The notes: generated by a model not told the origin, from the letters alone. A DNA stretch of 64,000 nucleotides from Sycobia sp. Sy_11 (GCA_018907035.1 JACCIC010000029.1:3350501-3414500); one strand, 5' to 3'; positions 47,561 through 60,442 are shown, counted from the stretch's first letter. Numbers and translations: made by a program.

Positions 47561-48640
47561 CGTGACAAGCGGCTTAATCAAAATCCCGCTATCTTGTCAT
47601 CGTCAATCAGGAGAGATAAAAAATTAGAATTTTAGAAGAAAAATCTATGGCTGTTTTATGAATAAACATGTAAGTTAGTAGGTAAAATTAATATAAAATA
47701 TTTTCGTGCTTTCGAAACTGTCTGTAATTGGCCTATTCTTATACGACGTGGCGTAGATGGCATAAATTATTTTTCGATCTGCTGAGCAAAAACATATACA
47801 AGCTAACCATATTTTCATAAAAAACTTCCATTATTTAATTTATAACTAAGATAGAAGAATAGTTTTTATATAAATTGATTCTAAGGATTTACCAAGAATT
47901 GCTATAGTTCTAGTGGCTGAGTTTCTTCAAAATGACTACGAATTCAATACAGAAGGAAGACAGGAGAGTAGTAAAAACATGTTTGTTTTTACTGTATTGT
48001 ATGTGCAATTTGCATTTGCATATAACAATTTTTTTTCTGTTTTCAATGACATATAGTATAAATCAATGTAACAAATATTTGCTTATGTATACTGTAACTC
48101 AGATTCAAAGCTTAAAGTTAATTATTTATTTGTAGTACTTATATTATTGTCACAACAATAATATGTTTCTTTCGATGAACCTGTTCAATGAGTGCTACTT
48201 TGCACCGCCCATTCGCTTTGTTTGGATTTCTTTTGGCATGTTAATATATTCAAGATTGTTCACTTGCATGCATTAGGAGACATATAAAGCATTTGAGAAG
48301 CACATCTTCAAAGTGATTAATCTGAAGGCTAAATCTCTCCAATCAAATGTGCTCTATGGTGTTGAGAATTGTGACTGATTTGTTTTCACTTGATATACGA
48401 TAAATGTTATTCTTAGTGTTATTGAAAAATGGACTAACAAGTAATTCTTGAAGAATTCTTTTTCGTAAATACGTGCTTGTCGAACACTTCTACTAAATAA
48501 TGACGGCTTTTTTCCTACGATTCAGAACTTTACTTTTAATAAATCTCGCGCGGAAAAAAACACAAACCGCTCGAAAATGTGAAAAAAGTAAATTGCAATC
48601 CGAATATGCGTGCGCTTCAGAAAAAATCGTATTCAGAAAA
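47561..48640. other. AT-rich non-coding stretch
   Basis: Nothing recognised. Confidence 0.55.
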
Positions 48641-49110
48641 AAAGTCTCTTTCTGCAGTCGAACGTGTACGCGCGCATCTCGTTGGGAATCTTATTCCTAA
48701 TTCGTCGACGTTTATAATAATCCGCCATGCGCCCATTGTTTTTCCATCCCTTTATTGTTTACCCCTCGCCGTAGCCCAGAGACCCTCTCTCGCCAGGCTC
48801 TCAAACGAAATCCCACCGACGACGGGGGAGACTCCTCGATTCCACCTCCCATCCCCCCGTCCTCCCCCGGAAAATCAATTTGCTACCTAGCGCGACAGCC
48901 TTTGAGACCACTTGCAGAAAATTCCGCGGGGCATGGGAAAGAAGGCGGAAGCAGACGCTCCGAGCGTATGGGCCTTTGTCTCGCTCCTCCCTTTCTTCTT
49001 TTATCTGCTTTAGCTCGCTGAGTGGCTCGTGCCTGCGTTTTTCTCTGCCTCCATCTGCCTCCACCTCCCACCCCCCACTGGCAATGTCACCCCGCCTCTA
49101 GTCTGTCAAA
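48641..49110. other. C/T-rich, GC-richer patch
   Basis: Dense CCC and CTC strings (48760-48880, 49020-49100) create overlapping frames in several registers, which argues for low complexity rather than coding. Confidence 0.45.
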
Positions 49111-51330
49111 TTAAGTTACGAGAGCGAGATTTGGTTTACTAATTCAGTTCAAGTCGGAACTATTTTAATGAGATGCTACTTCAAGCTTCTCGTCGATTGC
49201 ACTTTTTCCTTCATTCTCTGCTCGATTCTTTTACAGATATTTATAATCATATGATTTAGAATAATAACTCAGAGAATAATGGGTCGATTAAAAAAAAAGC
49301 TTGAAAACTTTGAACACTGCACCAGCAACCTAATTATAAAGGCACATGCTAAATAACTCAAATATTAATTACGCGCATATAATATGTATTGGTGAATATT
49401 TAATCTAAACGACCAAATATTGTGTATCTTTCGAAAATAATGGAGTAATAAAACATCATTTGTTAGCACAGTATTCGGGTTCGTTTATCATAATTTATGA
49501 ACAAAACAGACGTCTTTAGATTGTATAATAAATGGGCACGATAAAATTGATAAATATAAACACTGAATTCTACGTTATCTTCATATGGAAGCGTTTTTAC
49601 AATTATTATTTATATTTTTAAAATCAATTCTCAGAACACCTGTCTTAGATTGATCAAATAAGTGATTCCAATAAGATTGAGAAAGACATTATGAATTCTT
49701 GAATATATAACAGCTGTTTAATTTAATATTATCTTAATTTAATCGAAAGATTATGGATTGGAAAATCAAAATTCAATGGATCCTTTTTAATAGAGGCTGA
49801 ATTCAAGTCAATGCAGTGGAATAACATATTTTTAACAATTTTTAACACTGCAGTTAATAAAAATCGATTAAGTAATTAATAGTTACTTATACATTTATTA
49901 ACATATTTGATTATAAAACAATATTTGTGTAACATTTACAACGAAATTTAATGAAAAATTATCAAAATTAAGTTGATAGAATAAAAAACTCACAGGCACC
50001 TCAAGAAAAGGTGATTCGCAGATTTTTTAGTTGAATAGATCTGTTTAAAATTATTTATTATCTTTGTAATCGTTGTGTTTTATGAACTAAGTGCTTCATA
50101 CATGATACGGTTAATTTTAGAACAAGCATTCTCACTAGTTCCTTGAATGAATACAATGTAGAAGTTAGAAGTCTTTTTAACTTTTTCGAAGTTTGAATGA
50201 AATTTCATTAATGATATCCTAGAACAATCTATAAATACGTAAATTCAAATCTACTTAGCATATAATGAAAAAATCCTTACGATTGCCTAAAATAATATAT
50301 TGGTAATTATTGCCACATTATTAAACTATCATAAATATAGCAAATGTACTTCTTCGCCTTACCAAATAGAGTACAATAATCCGATCAAGCACTATGCAAA
50401 TCATATAGCCTCCACAACTGTAGGTACTGCGATATTTTTAAAAGCTCGTATTATTTATTTACTTTATATAAAGCGCGGAAACTCAACAAGAGTAAATTTC
50501 CATCTCTGATGGCTATCTATGTTTAAACTTTGGCGAGATTTAATGATTTATTTAAAAATTAAAATAAAACATTCTAATTGAACGAGAATGTAAATCAATC
50601 AGACCGGGATACAAGCTGGACCCCTGTGACTAGTAGATCGTAACAACTCATTGTGTCGGCCACGTGTCTCTCGGTCCCGGGGGCAGTTGACACTTGATAT
50701 ACGGCTACACAGATTCGCTCAACTATGAATTAACTGTAACTTAGCCGCCGATGTAATTGATTAAAAAAGGACGGCTTTATCGCAGAGTAAATTATTCGCG
50801 AACGAAGCAGTGCTTTCGATTAATCAACTGTTAAAAAAATAAAATAAAATAAAGCGAAATAAAAAATTATACAGCAAGATTATATTATACGATATGACGT
50901 TTCCCCTTTAAGAGCTATACGTCACAAATTCTAAAGTATCTTCAAAGCCGAACTTTGTACAAGCACTCCTTGCTCCTCAATCTGAAGAACAAAAGTGAAG
51001 ATCTACTTGAACTTCGAGTCTTTATATTTGTTCAAGATTTTTCAGTTTTGTTCCAAAGTTGCAGAGGAAATTTTTAAATGAAGTTTATTTCTCCCTTAAT
51101 CAGAAGTAAATGAGCTGATGAAACTTTTCTACCTTATCGTAGAATGTACGACTTTAACGATACCCTGGGAGCCGTTGTTTGTATAAACATAAAATAGCCG
51201 AACAATCCTCGTAATGTGATGCTACTAAGCATTTTGCAAAAACAATGTTCTTCGATCGAACATTTAAAATGAAAGTTACACAATATTGCTGCAAAAACTA
51301 TTTTCATTCAAAATTTTCTTTAATAATACA
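49111..51330. other. AT-rich non-coding stretch
   Basis: No gene recognised. A short GC-richer segment at about 50600-50720 has a CACGTG hexamer but no further support. Confidence 0.5.
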
Positions 51331-51340
51331 GTCTTATGTT

Positions 51341-51535
51341 TTATTCATGGGCAATCGAAACTTTTTTCAACAACCCCACAAAGAATCCTCTAAGCGTCGA
51401 GCTATCAGAACAGCTACTTTCATCGGCTCGGCTTCCACGGGTCTTCTTCTTGTTCCTTAATGGGATCCTCAATCTGAGGGAAGCGCCGTTAGAGAGCCCT
51501 TTCTCTAAATAATCGCCAACTAATGTCTTTGTCAT
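51341..51535 (-). CDS. candidate small hypothetical protein or exon
   Basis: A minus-strand ATG (51535) in a good context (GCCGACATGA) opens a frame of about 64 codons beginning MTKTLVGDYLEKGLSNG, with a basic stretch RNKKKTRGSR and a Ser-rich part. The stop overlaps AATAAA (TGAATAAAAC). A pyrimidine tract ending in GAG (about 51552-51590, minus strand) could act as a splice acceptor. Its even composition stands out, but I recognise no family, so a chance frame is quite possible. Confidence 0.25.
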   Translation of the reverse strand: MTKTLVGDYLEKGLSNGASLRLRIPLRNKKKTRGSRADESSCSDSSTLRGFFVGLLKKVSIAHE

Positions 51536-51539
51536 GTCG

Positions 51540-51877
51540 GCTGTCGACAATTCGTTGCTCAGTCGGAAGAGAGCAAGAGAGAGAGAGAGAGGAAGCGTGT
51601 AAAAGCGAGATAGATGAAGAAAGAGACGTACGATCGGAAGAAAAGAGAAGAGAATAACGGCAGTAAAAAAGTAATGGTAAGGGATGAGCTATGAGGGGAA
51701 GACTACGCGCCATGGATAATGAGCATCGGGAATTTCGGAGCGAGTCGAATGCTCGCGGCGCGAGCGCAGCTACGGCGCTTCTTCTTCGTCACCGTCTTCT
51801 TCTTATTATTCAAATTTCCCGTCGTGTAATAAGCTAATTTTCCAAGACGCGCGCCATTAGAAATTAGGTTGTCAGAG

Positions 51878-51932
<55 letters not shown>

Positions 51933-52180
51933 CCTCTCCTGCCCTCATTATGCTCTTTGGACAATTAAACGTTTCGCTTATAAATTCATTTTGCTCTTGC
52001 AATCCCTCTTTCCCACCGCATTATATACGCGTCTACGTACTGGATGCGACGACTACTGCTGTTATTCCGCGAGATTTCAATTTCGCCTCCCGACGTTTTT
52101 GCCAGTTTCATCGTAATTGCGGCGGAAAAAGGGGAGCGAGAAAAACCTGCTATGAATTATTAGTCCCTTTTTCGTATTAA
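51540..52180. other. GC-richer patch around a (TC)n array
   Basis: Purine-rich (51570-51660), then CG-rich (51735-51780, 52045-52140). Frames here are array read-through. Confidence 0.45.
51885..51927. repeat. (TC)n microsatellite
   Basis: TC array of about 43 nt. Confidence 0.95.
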
Positions 52181-52260
52181 ATTATTGAGAATGAGCGAGG
52201 GGGACTTATTACTGTTTGCCAGGAAATTTATATATTTCTCTCAACGTTAGCGGATGAACC

Positions 52261-52295
52261 GTTAACGTTGAAGAAGTTAACGTTGATGAAGTTAA
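52261..52295 (+). repeat. 15-bp tandem repeat, about 2.3 copies
   Basis: GTTAACGTTGAAGAA (52261-52275), GTTAACGTTGATGAA (52276-52290), then GTTAA. Confidence 0.9.
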
Positions 52296-52690
52296 ACCAG
52301 GCTCAATCATTATATGTAAATTATCACATCATTTATAAAGATTACTTTTGAAAACTCAGTTGAGGAAGAGATAAAGTAATATTTTCAATTTATTGATTAT
52401 TAATTAACCATATATAAAAATTTTATTTATAGTACGATAAGATATTTACGAAAAAAAATCTAAAAGCTTTATAATGCTCAGTAATTCAAATTTACTACAC
52501 AAAATAAATTTTATTCAGTTTCTCAACAATATAAGGAAACTTATAGAATTCTACGACTATCAATGATGATATTATTTTATTATAGAAAAGATTAGATCTT
52601 GAAACTTCTTTAACTTATACATAGTACATTATATTAGAGCTGATGCGAGTTGACTCATGTTAGTTTTGATACAACTTCTATTTGTATTAA

Positions 52691-53965
52691 ATGTCTTTGG
52701 TATTTTTCGATATAATCGAAAAAGAGCAATATTCAACTGTTGTTCACTTTTATTGGGACGGTAAGTTGTGCAATTGTATAAAAGTGGAATTAGATGCTGC
52801 CTTTGCGGATCATTGTCTATCTATGATAGTAGAGAATTACTGGTTAAAGGAATTTAATGGAAACTGGCTAAACATATAGCCTTACTTCTAGTTTCGATGA
52901 AGCACCCCGGTCATCCGACAGACGTGGTTACTAAAGAAATTTTTGAAAAGTTTTATGACAAAAACTGTGCTGATTACAAAACAAAAATATGTGCAGTAAT
53001 AAAGATTGAAAATAAATCAACACTTTTCATGATGAGATTGAAATAATTGTCGGTTCCATGAGATTGGTGATTATGCTTTTGGTCGATCATTAGTAGATAT
53101 CCCTGTCAAATTCTTAGTAGAATTTGGGTTATAAATTAAGCGAAATACGCAGAATGTTTTCGCATCATCTGATCAAAGGAGATTTGAGCAAAAGCATGTT
53201 CAACCGAAAAATTGGCCGTTGTAAGACCATCATAATTATTTTTGCAGATTCGCTATTTAATCGACATTTTTTTTTGGCAGAACTTTGTTGGGTTTTTTAC
53301 CATGGCGCTAAATGACTACATTCGGCATCAGCGGTTGTTTCGGTTCAATTCGGTCGAAAGTCGTGTCGGCCAAGTATTTTTCGGTGAAGTGATTATGCTA
53401 TACACGAGATACGACGCGACAATTAAAAGAATGGATTTTTTCAAGCGAATCTGCTCCAAGGAATGCCTAGACAGTACTATCAGCCAGTAGAATCATGGTT
53501 ACGTATTGTTGATATTCGAAGAAAACAAATGATCAGGAATTTTTCCAAAGAAAGCTGATGCAATAACGGAGAAATACTTCGTGTTCTACTGGACCGATTC
53601 GCTGGGCAATGGCAACGGATTCGGCCCCGTTTTGGCAAAGATAAAAGAGCCGTTTCACCACGACAATGCGCAAGTTCACTCGTTCGAAATGCCCCTGGCC
53701 AAATTGCATGAATTGCACCATATACTAATAGCGGGCGCTTTCGCTGGTACTCGCCTGCGTTGGCTCCCTGCGACTTCATTCGGTTCCCCCAACGCGAGGA
53801 CGCGGGGCTCGCGGGAGAAAAAAATTCAGCTAAAACGAGGTTGTCGCTACCGAGGTAGGGGATAACTTTAATGAGCTTGGCAAATTATATTTCTTAAAGG
53901 GTTTACGAAAGAAAATTCATAACAAAAAAAATTTATGTTGAATACTTTCATCTTCATTGAAACCA
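52691..53965 (+). pseudogene. mariner-family transposase pseudogene
   Basis: Cut-and-paste transposase of the Tc1/mariner superfamily, decayed. In order: an N-terminal helix-turn-helix block (EKEQYSTVVHFYWDGK, then LKEFNGNW); TSSFDEAP plus, one frame over, HPTDVVTKEIFEKFYD (second DNA-binding block); a poorly conserved middle; GEILRVLLDRFAG (about 53565-53605); HHDNA with its catalytic Asp (53656-53670); AKLHEL; then after a frameshift YSPALAPCDF with the last catalytic Asp (53748-53777); and FNELGKLYFLKGL near the end. At least four frameshifts or stops are needed, and the first catalytic Asp is not found. The 1.27-kb span fits a near full-length copy. The wording resembles the cecropia/mellifera-type mariners, tentatively. 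Confidence 0.88.
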
Positions 53966-53969
53966 TGCG

Positions 53970-54515
53970 CATTTTTTTATTTATTCTCGTAAGTTAAGTT
54001 TGAATAATTTCAATGGTAGCAGAAATTAACAATGGTAATATTTGATAGTCAATTGTTATACTAATGACTTGGTGATCTCATTCTTATGATAATAGATTTC
54101 TGTGTTCAATACTTCCGAATTACAACGTTCAGTTTAATGTAATATGTTTACTATACCGAATGTATGGACGTCTGAAAATATAGGATTAAAAGACTCGGTG
54201 ATAGAAAGAAATTTCAAAACGATTGATTATAGTGTTTACTAATATTGTTTCTTTATTATCAGAAAAATGACTTGTAAATGGCATGAGGAACTTGAGAGTC
54301 ACAGATGTTTATGATCAAGTTTTAAACAATAGGAAAATGTAGATGGAATTCTACTGAAAAGTCTAATCATTTAATAATTCACTATTGGTAAATTTTCTTC
54401 TATGAACTTGGATAAACAAAAGTGTTTAAACTATGCACGATTGTTAAAGAAACATCTCATACGATGATGGAGTTTACGCATTCTGTTATCGCTACTAAAT
54501 CGGCGATGTAGTGAT
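53970..54515. other. AT-rich non-coding stretch
   Basis: Downstream of the mariner copy. I could not find the expected terminal inverted repeats or confirm a TA duplication by eye. Confidence 0.45.
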
Positions 54516-54521
54516 TAAATT

Positions 54522-54773
54522 CTAGACAGGGTCATTATTAATTTTGTCTCTCATATGCTTAGATAGGCTGGAAAGTACTTTCTCGACAATAGATAAAAAT
54601 GAACAAACTTCAATAAATACTACCAAAGCAACAAATTTGCCCCACGGCGTAACATGCTGAATTTTATATATTTCATCAAATCGATGGGATAAATAGTCTT
54701 TAAAACAATATGTACATTCAATTACGAAACAGCCGCAATATAATCTACTATATTCCGTTATTTTACAATCCAT
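54522..54773 (-). CDS. candidate exon with one predicted membrane helix
   Basis: A minus-strand frame of 83 codons from ATG (MDCKITEYSRLYCGCF...) has several Cys in the first 25 residues and one hydrophobic helix at about residues 44-65 (GKFVALVVFIEVCSFLSIV). A charged tail ending SKHMRDKINNDPV follows. The helix-plus-amphipathic layout resembles part of a chemoreceptor-like membrane protein, but no diagnostic motif is present. It may be an exon, a pseudogene fragment or chance. Confidence 0.22.
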   Translation of the reverse strand: MDCKITEYSRLYCGCFVIECTYCFKDYLSHRFDEIYKIQHVTPWGKFVALVVFIEVCSFLSIVEKVLSSLSKHMRDKINNDPV

Positions 54774-55067
54774 ATACTGTGAAGGCCCTAGTTCTTCGTG
54801 TAAAGCGAATATCTACATTTAAGCGACCAACTGAAGGTGGGGAATGGGAGGGGAGGGGAAATAATTACTCGTTCCTTTACTGCATATTAGTCGTACTAAC
54901 AAATAGCTCCACGTTAATCCGAACGTCGATATAATTCCAATTAATAGTCAGGAGACATCAGTCGCCAGTAGCGAACATCACCGGGCGGAGAGACAAAAAA
55001 AAACCCCGATGCCGTAACTGTCAGGGGCGGAGGAGGGGAGCTGGGGGTCGTCCACCCTCGGCGCCAT

Positions 55068-55069
<2 letters not shown>

Positions 55070-55114
<45 letters not shown>
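55070..55114. repeat. (TA)n microsatellite
   Basis: TA array of about 45 nt inside CG-rich sequence. Confidence 0.95.
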
Positions 55115-55117
<3 letters not shown>

Positions 55118-55290
55118 CGTGATAAACGATCGCCCGACCAGGCGCGCGTGTATAGACTGATGCGTGCGGCAGCAGAGCCATACTCGGAGCAAACGACACG
55201 GCGGCGACGCGGCATGCGCGCCGCAAGGGAGAAAAATCGCGAGTAAATCTTTGTCCCTCGTTATATAACTCTGTCTTTGTGTTCCATCAG

Positions 55291-55293
<3 letters not shown>

Positions 55294-55322
<29 letters not shown>
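55294..55322. repeat. (GA)n microsatellite
   Basis: GA array of about 29 nt. Confidence 0.9.
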
Positions 55323-55326
<4 letters not shown>

Positions 55327-55700
55327 TGAGGGGCAGGGAGTGGGAGCAGACGCGACACAGTTGTGCCCTGATGCTGCTGCTGCGGTAAAGCACGAGGGCG
55401 CGGCGTGCAATGAGGGCGGGGGGGGGGCAATGGGCATGAAGTAGCGTCGCGCTTTACGCCCTCGGAGTTTTTTTTCTATTGATTCGTAAATGTCGCTGCT
55501 CCATATACGAATCGAGAGACTGCTAAGAGATTGCACGGACGGGTTGTTTATGGGTCGCGATTGATTTTCACCGATGGCTGCCGCTGTAAGGCAAGGGAAT
55601 CGCCTACTTTATTCTATACACGCGTGGGATGAAGCAGAAATATTTTTCGTCGAGCTCCGTTTATGTATATATAGACTCTGTCGTTGGGCTAGTGTATGTA

Positions 55701-57957
55701 TATAACTTGAAGATCCATATGGTTTTAAGAATAATATTAGGAAAACGTATTTATCTTAAATTTGATCATATATGATGAACAAGAATCGTGCAAATGATTT
55801 TCTTAATGATGAGAAAGTTTTTGAAAGAAATTGACAAAAATATAAAATCGATAATACTTTGGAAGATGTGATATGTGCGCATACGTTTGCAACATGCCTA
55901 GATATTTAAAAATAATTATAATTATAAATATACACTATATGTATCTTTTTTTGGTATTACCACGGATTGGAAATTATTATTAGCCTTTTAACGACATTCG
56001 CAAAATAATGTGATCCAAGAAGAAAATTTATCTTTACGATTTTCATTCGAATTTTCGAAAAACTGAACTTGAAAACTTGCAATTGTCAATACAGTTCACG
56101 CAATTGATTTTGGACAATATTATTTTAAATTCTAAATATATTTGAATTTTTAATCAAGTCCAATATCAAGACTATGGACGCACTATCACGTGAATCGAAC
56201 ATTTTCAAAATTCAATAGTCAGGAATACTCGCTACGGGAAGATCCGGCCATTTCTTCTTTTGCGAATGACTGGCTCGCACGCCTTATTCCATTTGCATTT
56301 GCCTTGAATTTTCGCTGATCGATGGTGTATTTTAATGGGGAGCGACGTGACCTGTTTCAAATCTAATTTATAGCTTCGTCCTTGCCCGATGAACTACCGG
56401 GGGTGAGCTTCGGTCGTTTTGCTTTGGCCGGTTTCTTTGATACTTGTCGAGAGATGTAACAAAGTTATATAACTTTGCTCGGATCCTAGATAAACGCAAT
56501 TTGGGATCTTGATTACAGAAGGGTCAAAATTAAGTTTCGCTCGACGTGTTACACCTGAAAGTCTGAATTTTCAATTATTAACGGTTATTAATAAATAAGC
56601 GCATTGGTGCATAGCTGCAACAAGTGATGTTTCGTTTTATGAGAAACGCTATGAAAACTCAGAAACTCCTTCTTTGTTTTATTCTTCATCTAATCAGATA
56701 TAAGTTTGATACAAGATTATTACAAATTTATTATTTACGCTTTTCGATTCAATTCAAAATATTCTGCCGTTCAATGTAAATAGAAATGTATATTTTCTAT
56801 TTCTGCCTATATGTAATTATATAGAGAAACAATCGTATTTTTTATGTTAAATTAGATATATAGATCATATCCATTCCTACAGATCAAAAAATTTACTTAT
56901 CAATTGCAATTTAGATTATATTGTCAATTCTCTAAATTGTTCAATTAATTTAAATTTAACTAATGATAATAAAACCTCAGTATGCATAATTTCAACGATT
57001 CAATCTGTAGATATGTGATACATAATAAGCTTAAAAAATTAATTCTAACAGAAGGAGATTCGAAACATTACGGAGATAAATTTTGAGATTAGAAAGTAGT
57101 AAATGTAAATTGTGATCATGTAAGTCTCTACAATTACCAAATACAATATTCCATAATTAAATTCCATTGAATAATGAATAATGCTCGATCGGCATGTTTA
57201 TTTAAATTTATATTTAATCAAAAAATCATAGATGAATTCTGAATATCTATAATATTAATTCTGAAATCAGAGATGAATTCTTTATTGTCAAAACGAACCG
57301 CTGATATTTTGACCGTTAAAGACGATCTATTATAGCGTATATCGGATAAATTTAAGGGGATTTATCCGATTTTCACTTTATTAGGAAAGTCTTTCAAGTT
57401 TTCATTACATGTAAATGAAGTTATTATTATTAAGTGAAGTTATCAGAAAATGGAGCCTAGCTTCATCCTTAACGAAATTTAAAATCTGGAAGATATTATA
57501 GGGCGTCTACGGGTTGAGCTATGCACAATGGAACGTTTCAGCCGATAACTTCGAATATAGACGTAGAGTTGTTCCGAAAAATAAGATATCATTATGACCA
57601 ATAATTCAAATATGAAAACGTAATTTTGGAGAACTTAGCTTCGCCATTTTCAATTTTTGATCCCAAATAAAAGCACGCAATTATCATTGATTTGTCGCAC
57701 GTCCCGAATCATGCGGTGATCGCGAAATGTGGCAACACTGTCTTCCGCACGCTGAATAGACACGCGTTCAAAATAACACAGAAGGCAAATACTTGCATGG
57801 ATTTATATCGTACTGATTAAATGATCGCAATAATAAAAGTATATTATATAAAACAAAATCCGAGTAAATTAGTCGTGCAACTATGTTGGCACTTGTATAC
57901 AAGTCCATATAATAAAGTTTCTTTATGTGTGGCTATGCAGCGGTGCATGAAAATAAT

Positions 57958-57959
<2 letters not shown>
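55701..57959. other. non-coding stretch
   Basis: AT-rich apart from a GC-balanced segment at about 56225-56560. No gene recognised. Confidence 0.5.

Positions 57960-58001
<42 letters not shown>
57960..58001. repeat. (TA)n microsatellite
   Basis: TA array of about 42 nt, followed by CATACATACATG-type units. Confidence 0.95.
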
Positions 58002-58003
<2 letters not shown>

Positions 58004-58129
58004 ATACATACATGCGTACATACAATACACATTCAAGTAAATCGTTCGTGTTCATCTATAATGAACGAGAAACTTCATGTTCCAGAGAGTGCATAGTACA
58101 CGCGCGTTATACATTTTGCTGGTTCGCTC

Positions 58130-58132
<3 letters not shown>

Positions 58133-58172
<40 letters not shown>
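58133..58172. repeat. (TA)n microsatellite
   Basis: TA array of about 40 nt, the second within 175 nt. Confidence 0.95.
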
Positions 58173-58178
<6 letters not shown>

Positions 58179-58199
58179 TACTATGTATATATACAAAAA

Positions 58200-59430
58200 A
58201 CCCTAGACGCAAGTTGTATTCGACAATCCAAACAAAATCCAGCTTTAATTAAAGGAACAAACGTGGCCGCTCAATGGCTCTTTCGCTCAGCGGGCGGACC
58301 TCGAGCTCGAAAGTTTCGACCCTCGCCACACGCTCGCGGAGCACGGACCGGCGCGGCCCACCGTTGATTACTCCCCGTTGTACTTATACCCGTCCGTTTT
58401 TTTTCTTCTTCCTCGTCTTCGACACAACCCGAGTAGCTAGCTAGCAAAGAGACAGAGAGAGAGGGAGAGAGGGAGAGAGTGAGGCGGGAGAAAAGGAAAA
58501 AGTGCCTAATGAAGGAACCCTCGCTCACCTCCACCTGCGAACAAACATCGAGAGAGTCTCGCAAGTTGGCCCATTACGCGTTCGTACAGCTGACGCTCGC
58601 GGTAGCTCGCACGCACAAAGAAGTAGAAGAAGAAGCAGAAAAAGAGTATGAATAAAAAGAAGATGAAGGAAAGACGTGTCCCTCTCAAATATTTCAAATC
58701 GGACACGAAGCCGATTTCAATTAAATCGATGAATGACGCCGCGGCCGCGACCAGGCCGTTCTTACGGCGATGCACGGCAGCGTTTGGGGAGAGGGGCGGA
58801 TGGCCGGGCGAAAGGAGTAACGAGCCATTCGATCGGCCCGCTGTTGACGCACGCGGTGGTAACGCCACCCCGGGGAGATAATGGATCCATCGCTGATTCG
58901 CTCCCGGACGTGCGCGCGAGTAGCGGCGAACTCGTTAAACTCATATATATATGTGTGTGTGTGTGTGCGTGTGTGTGTGTAGGGCGGATGAGGGCTTCTT
59001 TACCTTCTCCGCTGTCGGAGGAAGGGAGTGAGCGGGAAAGAGAGGATGAGATGAGGCGCTGATTCATCGAAGAGGATCGGTCGAGAGTTAGTTTTCCTTC
59101 TCATATATATATATGTAGCCCATCCCGAACTCTTGAATTAAGGGAGAATTCCGACGTTGATTCGCCGCGGAGTAAAAGTTGTGCGCGGAGCGCAGGGTGG
59201 AAGTTGAGTGGGGTGGCGTGGGTGGAAGAGCTGTTTTTTCATTGACTTTCGAGAGAAGATTTCTTCGTGCAACTCTATATACTCTATGCGATCTCGGAGT
59301 GAATTTTTTTTTCGAGGATGCCATAAATTTCGATTTTCAGACGTGGGCACGATTTTGGAGCGCTTTTATATTTTGGAAGGGCAGAGGATGGGTCTTTAGT
59401 ACAAATGTGTAAAGTTTGGCATAATTTGAC
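58200..59430. other. GC/CpG-rich patch
   Basis: CG-dense at about 58265-58370, 58590-58610, 58740-58930 and 59155-59230, with purine-rich runs (58450-58500, 58620-58675). No exon with a recognisable product. Confidence 0.45.
58944..58981. repeat. compound (TA)n-(TG)n microsatellite
   Basis: A short TA run passes into a TG array broken by one CG. Confidence 0.9.
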
Positions 59431-60397
59431 CGACCCCATCGTAATTTTTCGATACTGTGGAAGTTAATATCTCGGTTTGCATTTGGTACATGTCAAAAAT
59501 ATCAAGGTAAAAGCTGGACTTTACTAAAATTTTCAGCAATGAAGACCATTCTTAACTTGAGGCGTGAAATTCTCGACAATATTTTGATCAAATTTTTAAC
59601 AAATGAAACGCTGAAAGACAACAAATTGTTTTAAAAAATCTGTAAATAATCAATGAAAATTTTGAAAAGTTCATGATAATGTATAAACTTTATTGAGAAT
59701 AGAAAAAAAACAAAGAAACGATATGTGATAAGCTTGCGAACACGATTTTTGTGTAGGCTTTCTAACGTTAGAAAAGATCGACATTTATATAGAGATCCTC
59801 GATTGACGAAATAAATAATAACTATCTCAAAAAAATTTCGATAAAATTAACAATCCTTAGATACAAATTTTATATATATTATAAAACGATGAGAACTTTT
59901 TTACAAATAATTGAAAACCGATAGCCAGCTTTTGATAGAAAATCTTGGGCGGCAGTTTGTCAAGTTTTCGATGATTTTGTTAATTCTGTCCTTTGACAGT
60001 CCTGCTTACAGGATAATTATCTGATATTCACAAGTGCATTTTAGATTTTATTGATTTTTATTTTATTTTTTTTTTTGTCACATTGTTATATTGATTGAGC
60101 CGTTATCGGGAGTTTGGACTACTGAAAGGAATCTCAATAATTATTTCCAGCTTTTTGAAACTTTGTCAAGGTTTCATGATAAGCATTCTATTATAAATGA
60201 ATTATCGCATATCAAATCCAGACCATAAATATAAAAAAATAACTACCTTTAAGGATTCGCAATGTTGAGTTATAATTTTTAAAAACAAGCCAATCAAAAT
60301 CCATCTCAAAATACAAATATATAATCCAATCGCAAATGTACGCGAACAAAATTTTCAACGAGCGCGTGCGACGAATTGCACGGCGGGACCGTTTTCA

Positions 60398-60398
<1 letters not shown>
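59431..60398. other. AT-rich non-coding stretch
   Basis: No gene recognised. Confidence 0.55.

Positions 60399-60441
<43 letters not shown>
60399..60441. repeat. (CA)n microsatellite
   Basis: CA array of about 43 nt, the longest CA array in the window. Confidence 0.95.

Positions 60442-60442
<1 letters not shown>

Larger units (their letters stand above)
54930..55700. other. GC-richer patch around (TA)n and (GA)n arrays
   Basis: CG-rich at about 55010-55070, 55125-55225 and 55325-55470. Minus-strand frames (54941-55393 and others) are low-complexity Ser/Arg/Pro translations and the array. Confidence 0.45.

Noticed and set aside
53124..53490. Two separate plus-strand frames
   Set aside because: They are pieces of the frameshifted mariner relic, not independent genes.
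54941..55393. 150-codon minus-strand Ser/Leu-rich frame
   Set aside because: It is driven by the (GA)n and (TA)n arrays and CpG-rich sequence; no start context or domain.
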